Origin: Patiria pectinifera
Taxonomy: Eukaryota; Echinodermata; Asteroidea; Valvatida; Asterinidae
Length of the DNA stretch: 64,000 nucleotides
Assembly: GCA_029964075.1 (NCBI GenBank)
Contig: CM057149.1
Span: 4,226,465-4,290,464 of the forward strand
Direction of reading: 5' to 3'
The translations under genes were made by a program, and so were the position numbers. This document shows positions 37,501 through 49,500 of this stretch, in pieces (position 1 is the first letter of the stretch; each line of letters opens with the position of its first letter). The notes beneath the pieces were generated by a model. The model worked only from the letters and a program-made list of their open reading frames with translations. It did no database searches and was not told the DNA's origin.

Positions 37501-40500
37501 TCTTTAATGTGATGTATTAAACCTGACACCTGATGACGTCACGGTCACAAATTTCTTCTAGGACCATCTGTGGGTGGTGGTCTAAGTATGTACCAAGTTT
37601 GAAATCAATCGGATTTAAAAAAAAAGTGGCAAAGTGGAGTGGTAGAAGAAACGTGTGTTAAACCCATGGAGAAAAAGTCTGAAAAAGGAGATAAAAAACT
37701 AGAGATGTGTTTGTGGACAAACACAAGCTGTTTCGGCTTTTTGTATGTGACAAGGACATGAGAAGATGACTTCAATTAGTGCATGTAAAATTTCAACGCA
37801 ATCGGTCGAATACTTGCACGAGAAGGGCCTGAAATGATGCACTGTTAGGGTGCCCCTACAAGAGAACTGAAGACGTAATCACGGCTTATGATGCACTGTT
37901 AGGACGCCCCACAAGACAACTGATGACGTAATCACGACTTAACCTACATGTTCCACATATAGCACATTCCAGTATGCAAGGTTAGGGCGCCCTCATATGA
38001 CGACCACGGAAGGGATGATGACGCCACTTACATTTTCACATATAGCACTTCCCAATATGAGGGCAAAGAAAGTTTCAACCCAATCGGACCCATGCTTACA
38101 AAGATATAGGGCGGCAAATGATGCCATGGTAGGGTGCCCTCACATGACGACCGATGATGTCCTCTTGACTTCACCTATATTCAGGTGTATAACTAATCCA
38201 AGTTTGTGTGAATGCAAAGTTTCAACCCAATCGGACGCATACATGTAATTGTAGAGATATCAGGCTAGAAATGATGCAAAGTTAGAGCGCCCTCACATGA
38301 CAGCTAAGGACACCACGATGATTTCAGCTATTTTATCAAATACATGTATAACAGATCCCAATATGAGAGAATGCCAAGTTTCAATCCAATCGGACCCATA
38401 CTTGCATAGATATGGGGCTGCACATCAAGTAAAGTTAGGGCGCCCTCACATGAGAACCGATGATGTCACAATGACGGCACCTATATTTCATATGAAAGAC
38501 ATCCAAATGTGAGGGCATGCAACGTTTCAACGCAATCGGACCTATACATGCAAAGCTATAGGGCTGCAAAGAATACAAAGCTAGGGCGCCCTCACATGAC
38601 ACCTGATGACGTCAACATGACGACAACCTTCTAAGACCATCTGGGGCTGGTGATATGTGTGTCTGCCAAGTCTGAAGTCAATCAGATCTATGAAAGTGCC
38701 AAAATGTACTAATTGAAGGAAAACGTGTACAAAACCTATGGAGAATCGAACATTTAAGTTCAGTAGATATAGACCTATAAAGGAATAAAATGCCCCTTTA
38801 AGGACTTCACATGACATTTGATGATGATGTCACTTCAATTTCCATCTATAACATATCCATGTCAATATGCATACCAAGTTTTAACCCAATCAGACTTGTA
38901 CTTCCGAAGTTCAGTTTGAAGAAAAACGTGTACAAAACCAATAGTGAAATAATCATCGTTAATGTGATGTAACCTGACACCTCATGAAGGACCATCTATG
39001 GCTTGTGGTCTAAGTGTGTACCAAGTATATAGTCGATCAAATTTACGAAAGTGCCAAAGTGGAGAGTTTTAAAACGTGTACAAAACCTATGGGGAAAAAG
39101 TGCATCTTAAATGTGAAGTAACGTAACACCTGATGACGTCACGATCACGAATTTCTTCGAGGACCATCTGTGGGTGATGGTATAGGTGTGTACCAAGTGT
39201 AACGTCGATCGGATTTACGAAAGTGCCGAAATGGAGCGTTTTAAAAAATGTACAAACCCTATGGGGAAAAATACATCTTTAATGTGACGTAACCTGACAC
39301 TTGATGACGTCACGGTCACGAATTTCTTCGAGGGCCATCTGTGGGTGATGGTCTAGTATGTATCAAGTCGGAGGTAGATTGGATTTACGAAGAGGCCAAA
39401 GTGGAGTGTTTTAAAACGTGTACAAAACATATGGGGAAAAATGCATCTTTAATGTGACGTAACCCGACATCTGATGACGTCACGGTCACGAATTTCTTCT
39501 AGGACCATTTGTGGGTGGTGGTATAAGTATGTATCAAGTCTGAGGTCGATCTGATTTACGAAGAGGCCAAAGTGGAGTGTTTTAAAAGTGTACTAAACAT
39601 ATGGGGGAAAATGCATCTTTAGTGTGACGTAACCCGACACCTGATGACGTCACGGTCACGAATTTCTTCTAGGACCATCTGTGGGTGGTGGTCTAAGTAT
39701 GTACCAAGTCTGAAATCGATCGGAAAAGTGGCAAGGTGGACTGCCAGAAGAAACGTGTGTTAAACCTATGGAGAAAAAGTCTGAAAAAGGAGACAAAAAA
39801 AGAAAAAAAAATCTTAACAAAAACAAGAGCTGTTTCGGTGTGTACACCGAAACAGCTAAAAATTCATATACAGAACAAAAATAAGAATCCCATTTTTGGA
39901 ATTAACTGCTGAAACCTCTTAGCCCTGCTTTTGTTTTGTTTAAGTTTAAGTTTTATTTAAGTTGAACATTTCGTTTGTAGCCTTCTTTTAGACTGATTCC
40001 CCGTCCTTGTAATTATCATTAAGGGCTATTATTAATTGCCACAGGACGTTTGATAGGCAGTTTTTGACGTCCCAATGTAGTTGGATTAGACAAGTGATCC
40101 GGGTTAGACAAAATGGACAACACATATGGTTAGACAATACATATACACAGTTTTCAGAAAATGAAACATTTTGTTATACATGTATCTATATTTGGTAGCC
40201 TGTGGCAGGCATTAAGAAAAGCTGACAGTTTGAACGTTTGTGATAAGGCAATAAATGTGCGTTTGGGAGGTATTATAACACTCTGTTTAAGACCGATTTG
40301 AGTCTGGATGGGCGATAATTACCCGAGACGAAATTCAAAATATTTTTAAAATGTCAAAAACTAGACGTTGCCAACCATTTTGTTCAACAATTTCACATCA
40401 TGTTTTACGAAACACCCCTCTGACCATAATATGATATGCCTCTCCGCAACTCGTTACCTTATAGGGACATTGGCGTGCGCGTCGCGCGTACTGCGCGATG

Positions 40501-43500
40501 TCGCGCAAAACGCAGCTGGGCTGGTGAAGTGTGAATTTCGGACCATGAAATACTGATTCAGTGGAAGTACATTGTGCATGCATACAGGAGGAATTTGAAC
40601 GTTCAACCAATGGAACGTTAAAAAGCACCGGATTTCACTGGAGTCCAAATTTCATGTGACACTGGAAAAGCGTTTAAGACCAGCTAGCCATGTTTTTATC
40701 ATCCATTTAAGACCGGCCACGTGACGGGCTCTCGACCGATATGAATGCGTACACTGTCTTAGGTATTGATGAATGTTTGTTATATATCGCGTTCACTGTG
40801 GCAATTTACAGCGCGTTCACTTTTTGGTGGCATTGTTAGCCCTGTTCCAATTTTTTTTTTTTTTGTACAGACTGTTTGTAGGTTTTTTTTTCTAGTGAGT
40901 CGGTGTACCTTTTACAATTGTTTTGTTTAAATTGTATAGGTGATTCAACCAGCCTCAATCGCGAGTTCATGATTGGCCTTGAAACAGAAAAAGATAAAGT
41001 AAGTTACCTACAGCACAGCAATAGAAATAATGAGTTGACTCCTGTCAGAACAAACGCAGCCGGAAATGTTTGTTATATAGTTTTACATAAAGTGGAGCAC
41101 TTATCCCATGTATTGTACATACATGCTAAGTTGCCAATGAGAGATTATGTTCACTATTACCGAAACATTGCGGTTGTTGTCACACAGTTTTTGTTGTACT
41201 ACAGTTTGTGTTGATAAATTCAGCTGTTTTTTTCTCTCCAAATTTAACTTTCATAATAAAAATCAAATCAGAAAAGCCCCCCTTTTAGTAAGAAGTATAG
41301 ACATGCAGAATATCAAATTCAAACTTGGTACATGTATGTGGGTTTGTCTTGAAGCCCCCTAGTAGCCTATGGTGGGCCCCATATGTCAAGGGTTAAGGTA
41401 ATTATTGTGTTACCATGGGCTCAGCGCGCAGCAGGGCATTGGAGTTTATCAACACATCATGGGCCACAGTAGCATTAAGGATAACAAAGACCCTTGTAGT
41501 TAATTTCTCTTTTCAACCTCATATAAAGAGGATATTTTACAGTCACTTTCCTGCAGTATGGTGCATGTATTATTAAGTATGTTTTATTACAATTTCAAAT
41601 TCTGAAGAGTGCCAAAACTCTCATTGCATGTTTATGTACACGTGTATGTTTTAATGTCCCCAAAGCTTTCACTTTGCTCAATGAATGTGACACAGTAGTC
41701 TTGCTTTTTCTTGTTAGCACATTGACATGAAACCATTGCAGCCTACCCCTACACACCAACTACAATCATCATCAGCAGGTTAGTGATACTATCATGTTAA
41801 GAATTGTTATGCTTTCACATTTCATTCAAGTAAGAGTGTTTAGATATTTTCTAAACATTGTTCAACAAATTAACTGATTGTATGATAGCTTCACAAACCC
41901 GGACAACTGAAACACAACCAAGTGGCACTACGGCAGAGTCAACACCAGATGGGAAGCATAAACCAGTATCAAGGTCATTCAAAATTATTGAAAAGGCAAT
42001 GTCTGAGGGAGTAAATACACAACAGAGTGCAGAAGAGCCTACTCTCAACATCTGGGACTTTGCTGGCCAAGATTTGTACTACACAACGCACCAGGTAAGC
42101 TCTATGTTTAGCTGCGGACAGCATCTCAACAAGACGTCGTGTCTCTCCGTTAGTTGGTGGGTCGGTGGGTCGGTGGATCGGTGGGTTAGTTGGTTAGATA
42201 GTTAGTTGGTAACAAACATCCCAGTGGCAGCCTTGCATGGGTACAAATCACCTCGTCCCCCGGGACCTGGCAATGGTGTATATCAAATCGTGCCCTGGCC
42301 CTCTGTTGTGCCACTTTAATAGATCCCAGTCTACCAATTTAATGCAGTCCTGGAAAATCGGGTCACTAGGGTAAACAGCTGATTTTTGTACAATACTTTT
42401 TCCGGAAATTACATGGCACAATCATGCATGAACACAAATGTGTTGGCCCGCAGCTTCCGAGATCATTTCAAGCTTGTTTTGTATTAAACATTTACATGTA
42501 ATTCTGTGCTGTATGGTGGTACAGCAGCTATGCCATCTGCATGTTAGTATGCCTGAGGTATATTTTAGCCTTTTAAAAGCCAGAGCCCTTCCCACACCCA
42601 CCAGGATTTCCATACCGGCTTCAGAACGAATAAGAAGAGTCCCGCTCTTAATTCAAAACTTCAAATTAAATAATTATTTTGTTTCCTTCGATGTCTCTTT
42701 GGAAAGCTCATGACTATTGTAATGCCAGAAAATTATCAATTCAAATTTGAAAATCTGTTTTTCAGTGCGTTACATCCAAAGATCAAGTACAGGCCAAGTT
42801 TATTAATATCACCATGTGTGCCCATCTTACTGCTCGATTCCATCTCATTCTCAACTCAAACGACTCGAGAATGCGCATTGAAACTGAACAAATGCCAAAT
42901 TGAACGGTCTTATCCTTTTATACCCTGAAACTCTCCGTTTCAATTTGAAAATAGGGGTGGCTGGCTAAACAAGACATCACATGTCTTTAAAAAAAAGTAA
43001 GAAGTTTTCCTTTATTTCTCTTTTTTTTTCATGGATGATGGGTAAATTCCGCGACTTCTCAACGGTAGGCCACAAATGATATAAACATGTAACTTTGACA
43101 AAAGATCAAACCTAAACCTGAGATGCGCATATTACTCAGACGTCGTGAAGACGTCATCAGGTATCGAATTACAAGCGATTTTATTTGAAAAAGTGACAAT
43201 TTTTGTTTGATTATAACTAATTAACTAAATGAATATTCTTATTAATACCTTTGACCTTACCTTCCTGTGTAACCGGAAGGTCAAAGTTAGGAGAGTTTAA
43301 AATATAGAAATGAGCCTCAAATCATAGCAAATCATGATTTTTTTCTAAACGGTTCACGTGGTGATAATGCTGTCAATTTTGTGACGTCATCAAATTACAA
43401 ACCGTTTAAAGGAAAACATTGACAAAATAGTTTTAACTATCCCTGTTGAACTAAATAGAGTTTGGTGTTCATTTTTCTTGAGTTAGTAGATGGTAGTTGG

Positions 43501-46500
43501 GCAACATTACTGATTCCTAGGCACAAAACCACTTGACCTTCACTTTCGGTGTTGCCGAAAGTGATACAATGAAAGTTGAATGTAACTTGAAGCATTTTAC
43601 CACAGACAAATTAGTCAGGGAGGTGTTTAGTTAGGATTGTCTAACACAAAAAAGTCATATGATGTCATCACCCGAAATGGCGCCATCTAATGTCACATCA
43701 CATCAAGTTGAACTTGCTTAAATTTAACATTCATTCGTAATTTTTTTTTTTTCCAACTGATTTAGATATTCCTTGGACCACCGCAAGTGAATTTCAGACT
43801 TTTTTGCAAGGTTTCAGAATCATGTCATCATCAGACCAAGAGTTAATCATTCTTCTTAGATTTTTTTTTAATTCAAATCCACCATTTGACCCGTGCCTTT
43901 TTATTAATGACTGTATTAATACCATTAAAATATGGATACCCACGTCATCAAACTGGACGTTATGTGTTGTTCATTCATTATGATATCTATAGTTTCAGAA
44001 GTTTTTCACACCATGATGTACATTTATCCTCTCTGAACTAAATCACTATTTATTTTGCACATTTTAATTATTCAAAATGGCAGTGTTGTAGTCGAGTACT
44101 TTTTTCCGAGTACCGAGTACTGCCGAGTACTTAGGTTGCCGAGTACGAGTACAAGTACGAGTACTTGTACCTCCGAGTACAAGAACGGGTCTCCGAGTAC
44201 GAGTACTTGTACTTCCGAGTACGAGTACGAGTACGAGTACTTGTACTTCCGAGTACTCGCATTTCCGAATACGGCCATACAGCAAATGGTTCATTGTGCG
44301 TAAATTTCCGAATACGGCCATACAGCAAATGGTTCATTGTGCGTAATTGGCCCAGGCCCAGTCAGAACGATATAGACCCCACTCACGGCTAGCTGTTAAA
44401 TGTGTTTGTCCGGACTTGCACAGAGAAATATTAGGAAAACTAGATTTCTCCACAAGCCAATTAACCATTTCAAACTGAAAGTATCGATAAAATAAGGCCA
44501 TGGTAAGTCAAGCTATAACATTAGTCCCCGGCCGAGTAGTGCTATTCAAGTACGAGTACTTTATTGATCGAGTACAATTTCGACATGTCGAGTACGAGTA
44601 CTTTGCTGCCCGAGTACAAGTACCGTCATTTCGAGTACGAGTACTTTGACATTCGAGTACGAGTACGAGTACTTCATAAAAAGTATACGAGTAGTACTCG
44701 AGTACGAGTAACGAGTACGAGTAACGAGTACGAGTAACGAGTACGAGTAACGAGTACGAGTACTGCAACACTACAAACTGGAATAACTTGTACGTGTACG
44801 GGGGGGGGGGCGATAACCAGAAAACTTTCTTTATCGGTACCCCTCCAAAACTATAAGTCATCAGTATTTGAAAATGTGCATTTCTAAATGTTCTTTTTAA
44901 CTTTCATTTTGTTTGAATATGCATGCATTTAAGTACATTTAATCTTCTTGTAGACATTCCTGTCTTCTCGGGCGATCTACCTGGTTGTTTTCAACCTCTG
45001 TCAAGATCTTGACGAACCAATGCCAGTCCAGGATAAGGTAAGATGTAAAGATGCACAAATTATCTTGCTTGTAATGAGATACATATCAAAACTTAGTTTC
45101 AAAGCAATAGTTTTATCTGTAGTGATCTAAATTGGTTACAAGGCAACAATTGAACACCTTTCGTAACGATATATATCCAGAACAAACCATGTGTGTCAGA
45201 TTAAATATATGTGCTCATATTTCTCTGTCATCCACTATTTGGCCTACTGGTGCTTTGATTTTTATGCTTAAAGAAAACATATTTTTATATAGACTGATTG
45301 ATTTCCTGCCAATTTGGTCATCATGTTGATGGCGCCAAATGTACATAGTTTTCACAAAATATCACACTATTTTAAAACGTAATTGCAGAATTAATAGGCA
45401 TGATTTTAATTAGGCTGTTTCACTCATCCTTAAAATACCTTTAAAATGATTGCCAGATATCACTATACATGTACAAGTCCAGGCAGCATGAATGTTGTTA
45501 CATGTACATGTTGGTATATAATAATGTATTGCACCCAAGATGTCAAAGCGCTTCACGATAATTATTCTCCCTGTTCATCAGGAATGACACAATTTTTCTG
45601 CAGCAGCTCATACCCATTTATACTCCTAGGTGAAGAGAGGCAGTTGTAGTTAAGTGTCTTGCCCAAGAAAACAAGCACCATGTTCCCCGTCAGGGTTCGA
45701 ACCCATGTACTACGGCACATGATTCAAACACCGTAACTATATAAGACCACAGCGCTCCACATTATTATTTCGTGTTGGTATGATAAAACAGACCAGCAGA
45801 TTAAATGTACAGTGTCCTTAAAACAAATAGCAACCTGGGAAATTGTAGAATATAAATTTAATGCGTGACTCACCAGTTACTATTCCTCCATGCTGAAACC
45901 ATGTACTAGTCACACACCCCTCCCAGATTCTTAATTCACACAGACGTGCCAGTTTTCGTCTTGCTTATTCACTCGTAATTGCCAGCAAGTCATACGTCGT
46001 TCCAGTTCATGATTCCAAGGATGGGTACACGGGTAGCTTGAGCTACACTGGTGTGGTCTGTAATTAAGTTCTGGCCAGTAGTATTAACAAAAAACTTTCC
46101 TGTCTGTAACTGTCTCTAAGATAACACGTTTGTATGATACCACCAGGGGAGCGGCGGTTCCATCACATACAGGACTACCCCTATTCAGTTTCTGGATTTC
46201 TGGATGCAGTCAATTTTCACCTACACCAAAGAAAACTCCTCAAAAGACAGATTGGAGCAGAAATCCCCACCAATCTTCATAGTTGGCACACACAGAAACA
46301 GTGTCGGTGGGAATGATTTGCCAGACAAAAAACGTAAAGTCTTGGTGAGTCCCACCTTTTTGTATACTTTATGGAATGACACGTTGCGGCTGCAAAAAAA
46401 ACCCAAAATCCCAGTGCGTACTTAAGGCCAAAAAAAAAAAGTCTCCGGTTTCTGGTATGGAGCTTGCCCCAAGAGTGGTGCGGTGACGCGGCTTTTTTTT

Positions 46501-49500
46501 TTTACCTGTTTTTTTTTTTTTTTTTTGGCTTCAAATGTCGGCTGATGACTGCAAATGGTGCCCGACTAAACGTAGTGCAAATATATATGGGAGTCCAGAG
46601 AGCCCACATAAATCTTATTCTCGATCATAACCCCTTCTAAAAACCCGTTAAAATTGTGCAGCAGCATAATTCCAGTCAAACCAGTGAGTTTGGCGGTTTT
46701 GAAACATCATCTTGTATTGAAAAAAAAACTTTTTCATTTTGCCGACGCGCATGGCTACGGCGACGCGCGCGCATACCAGAAACCGGAGACTTTTTTGTTT
46801 GGCCTAAGTGCTGCCAGTGATAAACTGTTTTTCTTCCTCTGATGAAAGAAAGAGTAAAAGTAGATATTTTGCACAAGTTGTAGCTAAATACATCACCAAA
46901 AATGTGTGGGCAATAAAATCATGTTCAAGTTATTGTCCGCACTTTCTAAATCAAAGTACCTCTGCTGGACAAGTGTACCTATGAGGAAGTGTTAATTATG
47001 TTAATGTGCATTGTTTAAGAAAACAACCATCTCTTTTGACCTTTGCTCCCGTCTTTTGTCCGAGTGTAGATAGATGAGATATTTAAACGGATACGACATG
47101 AGATCCATAACAAGCCGTACAACAGACACGTGGTTTCTGAATTCTACGCAATAGAGAACTCTATAGAAGACAACCTGAAGGTATTTTAGGCCTGTTTTGA
47201 TATTTAGCTGAACAAATACGAATACAAGCAAGTATATAAAAAAGTGTAAATGATCAGATATTTGACTGAATTGGGATTGACACCTGAGATCAAACTTTTA
47301 TCCAACCCTTGCCTTAATTACAATCATGATTACCGTAATTTTGGTAAGTTGAATATATTCTAAATTGTACCAATGACCATGAATTAGGCTCCCCCCCCCC
47401 CAAAAAAAAGGATTTATTGAAAATGTTAAGCTCAGTATTGACAACATTCTTACAACAGTTAATACTAATTAAGTGCATTTCCTGAAGTAGATTATAGTGG
47501 TCAATTAAACGTTTCTTTAGGTAAACACTCAATGAGTATTTGTCACATGACAATCTGAAATGAAAACCAGCATGTTATAGCGCAAAGCGTTTTTAGATTG
47601 GTATGAGGTGCTATATAAGCGCCATATTATTTGAGTTATTATTTTTATATCCTGACACAGATTGAAAAGCTACGCCACCACATTGAGAGCATAGCAAAGA
47701 AAGAGCCTTACATGGGAGAGAGAATCCCTTTGAACTGGCTGACGTTTGACGATGAGAAGGGAAACATATGTGGTGGAAAACTTGTCATGACACTGAAGCA
47801 GGTACCAATATATTATGCCGAGTAGCTTATAGAACACATATTTACTTCTTCTGTGAACTGAACTCTTTCATTAGTCAATGAACAAAATTAAACATGTACA
47901 GGTACCAGATTCTATAGGATGAACTGTGTTCCAATTTACTTGCCTCTGGCCAACAGTAACATTCATATCATGCTTGGGAACTGGAACCGTAGTTTCAAAT
48001 GTAATTGCACGCGGTACCCAAGTTTATCAGATACAGTCTAGGATTAGCTATTTAAGTGGCTGACTGATGAGCCTGCCTGCTGTGGTGGAGCTAATATGCA
48101 GTAGTTCCCCCACCCAAATTGCATATTAAGGAAATGGGGGCATGGTGCCTCCCCCAGGCTACCGAGTGGCGTATCCAGAGAGAGAGGGGGGGGCATGGGG
48201 CACTTTCCCCCGCCCCTCCTCTCGTCCGAATTTTCGGCAACTATTTGTTTTAAGTACGTATTTCAATAAATAGTTAGAGAGTTCCGACATCAACCCCCCC
48301 CCCCAAAAAAAAAAAAAACCACAAATAATTAAATTACATGCGCCTTGAGAATCGGCATATATTTTCCAGTATTAATAACAATGGTCAGGTTTGAAGAGCG
48401 CCCTTATTTGGAAGATGGGTACCATAAAATGTACTTCATTCTTATGTATTTTTTAATAAAATGGAGCAAGCCGAATGTTTTAAAAATATTTTTGAAATTG
48501 GGTCACTTTCTTTTTGACTCACCCTGTATAGCATGTATTGTTATAGGTACAACACTGATAATTTCACGTAAAAAGTACAAAATTACCTCCCTTGGATTTG
48601 GTTGATTTTGTTCACTGCACTTCGTGAGGGAGGTGAAAATCAGCCTACACCGTACATGAAGGATCAAATAAGGTTTTAAAAATTAAATACAACTTTAGAA
48701 TAAAGGAAATATATGGCATCATGGCTTTTGGGATTTTTGCATTTTGCAATTCGATTTTGCAGTTGGTGGGTGTTGTGGGAACAGAGAGATATACAAGGAA
48801 TAATTCAATGTCTTCATTGTGATGCTAGGTAAAGCATGGCTTTGGGATTGAAGATGAAACTGAACTGCTGACGATGCTGAAGTTCTATCACGATCTCGGC
48901 CACATAATATACTTTGGAGGGGAAGGTGGCAAGAAAAGCCAGGCGCTGAAAGATGTGGTCATTCTGGATCCACAGTGGCTGATCGATGCCTTCAAGAAGA
49001 TCCTCACAGTGAAACATCCAAGAAAACAAGTAAGTTAATTATGCATTAGGAAGTAGAAACTTGCATTGGTCTTTCCCTGACGATGATGTGAGACTAGAAT
49101 CGTCCATTTGGAGCAGGTCATCAGAGGCGTCATAACATTCCTGCTTGCGAATCCAAATTCCTTGTACTTTTATCTTCTTTCTGCTAAAGATCTTGTTTGC
49201 TGCGTGGTGCAGAGGTTTCGTCTGCTTGTGCCAATACACTAAAGGGCCTGGCACATTATAAGCGATCTCATAGGAGACCTTACGGCGACCAAAACTATTT
49301 CATAAATTTAACAATCGCAGCGAGGACGCAAGAAAATGACAACTTTCAAGCTCAAGCTACGCTCATACTGTGCTCTTCCCACGCTTACGATGCGCTCAAC
49401 TCGCTCTCTATGCGCCCTTGTCAAGCTCAATTACTCGATCTAGTCGCTGCCGCTGCGCTGTCACTGCGCTCACACTTCGCTCTGCTCGCTGTTGATACGT

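Larger units (their letters stand above)
37698..39857 (+). mobile_element. Palindrome-ended element, second of two in tandem
   Basis: The 5' end ACTAGAGATGTGTTTGTGGA, with its hairpin and AAGCTGTTTCGG, starts at 37698. The 3' end is the 30-nt perfect palindrome at 39828-39857 (AGCTGTTTCGGTGT, GT, ACACCGAAACAGCT). The interior consists of array type 2 and then array type 1. No coding region is seen. Confidence 0.65.

Noticed and set aside
36805-39785. Regular repeats considered as a CRISPR array
   Set aside because: Units are about 145-170 bp, contiguous and diverged. There are no short repeats with unique spacers, and the context is a eukaryotic intron.
44055-44861. ORFs rich in Tyr-Ser-Thr or Glu-Tyr repeats
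   Set aside because: They are translations of the CGAGTACGAGTA arrays of the hAT-type element.
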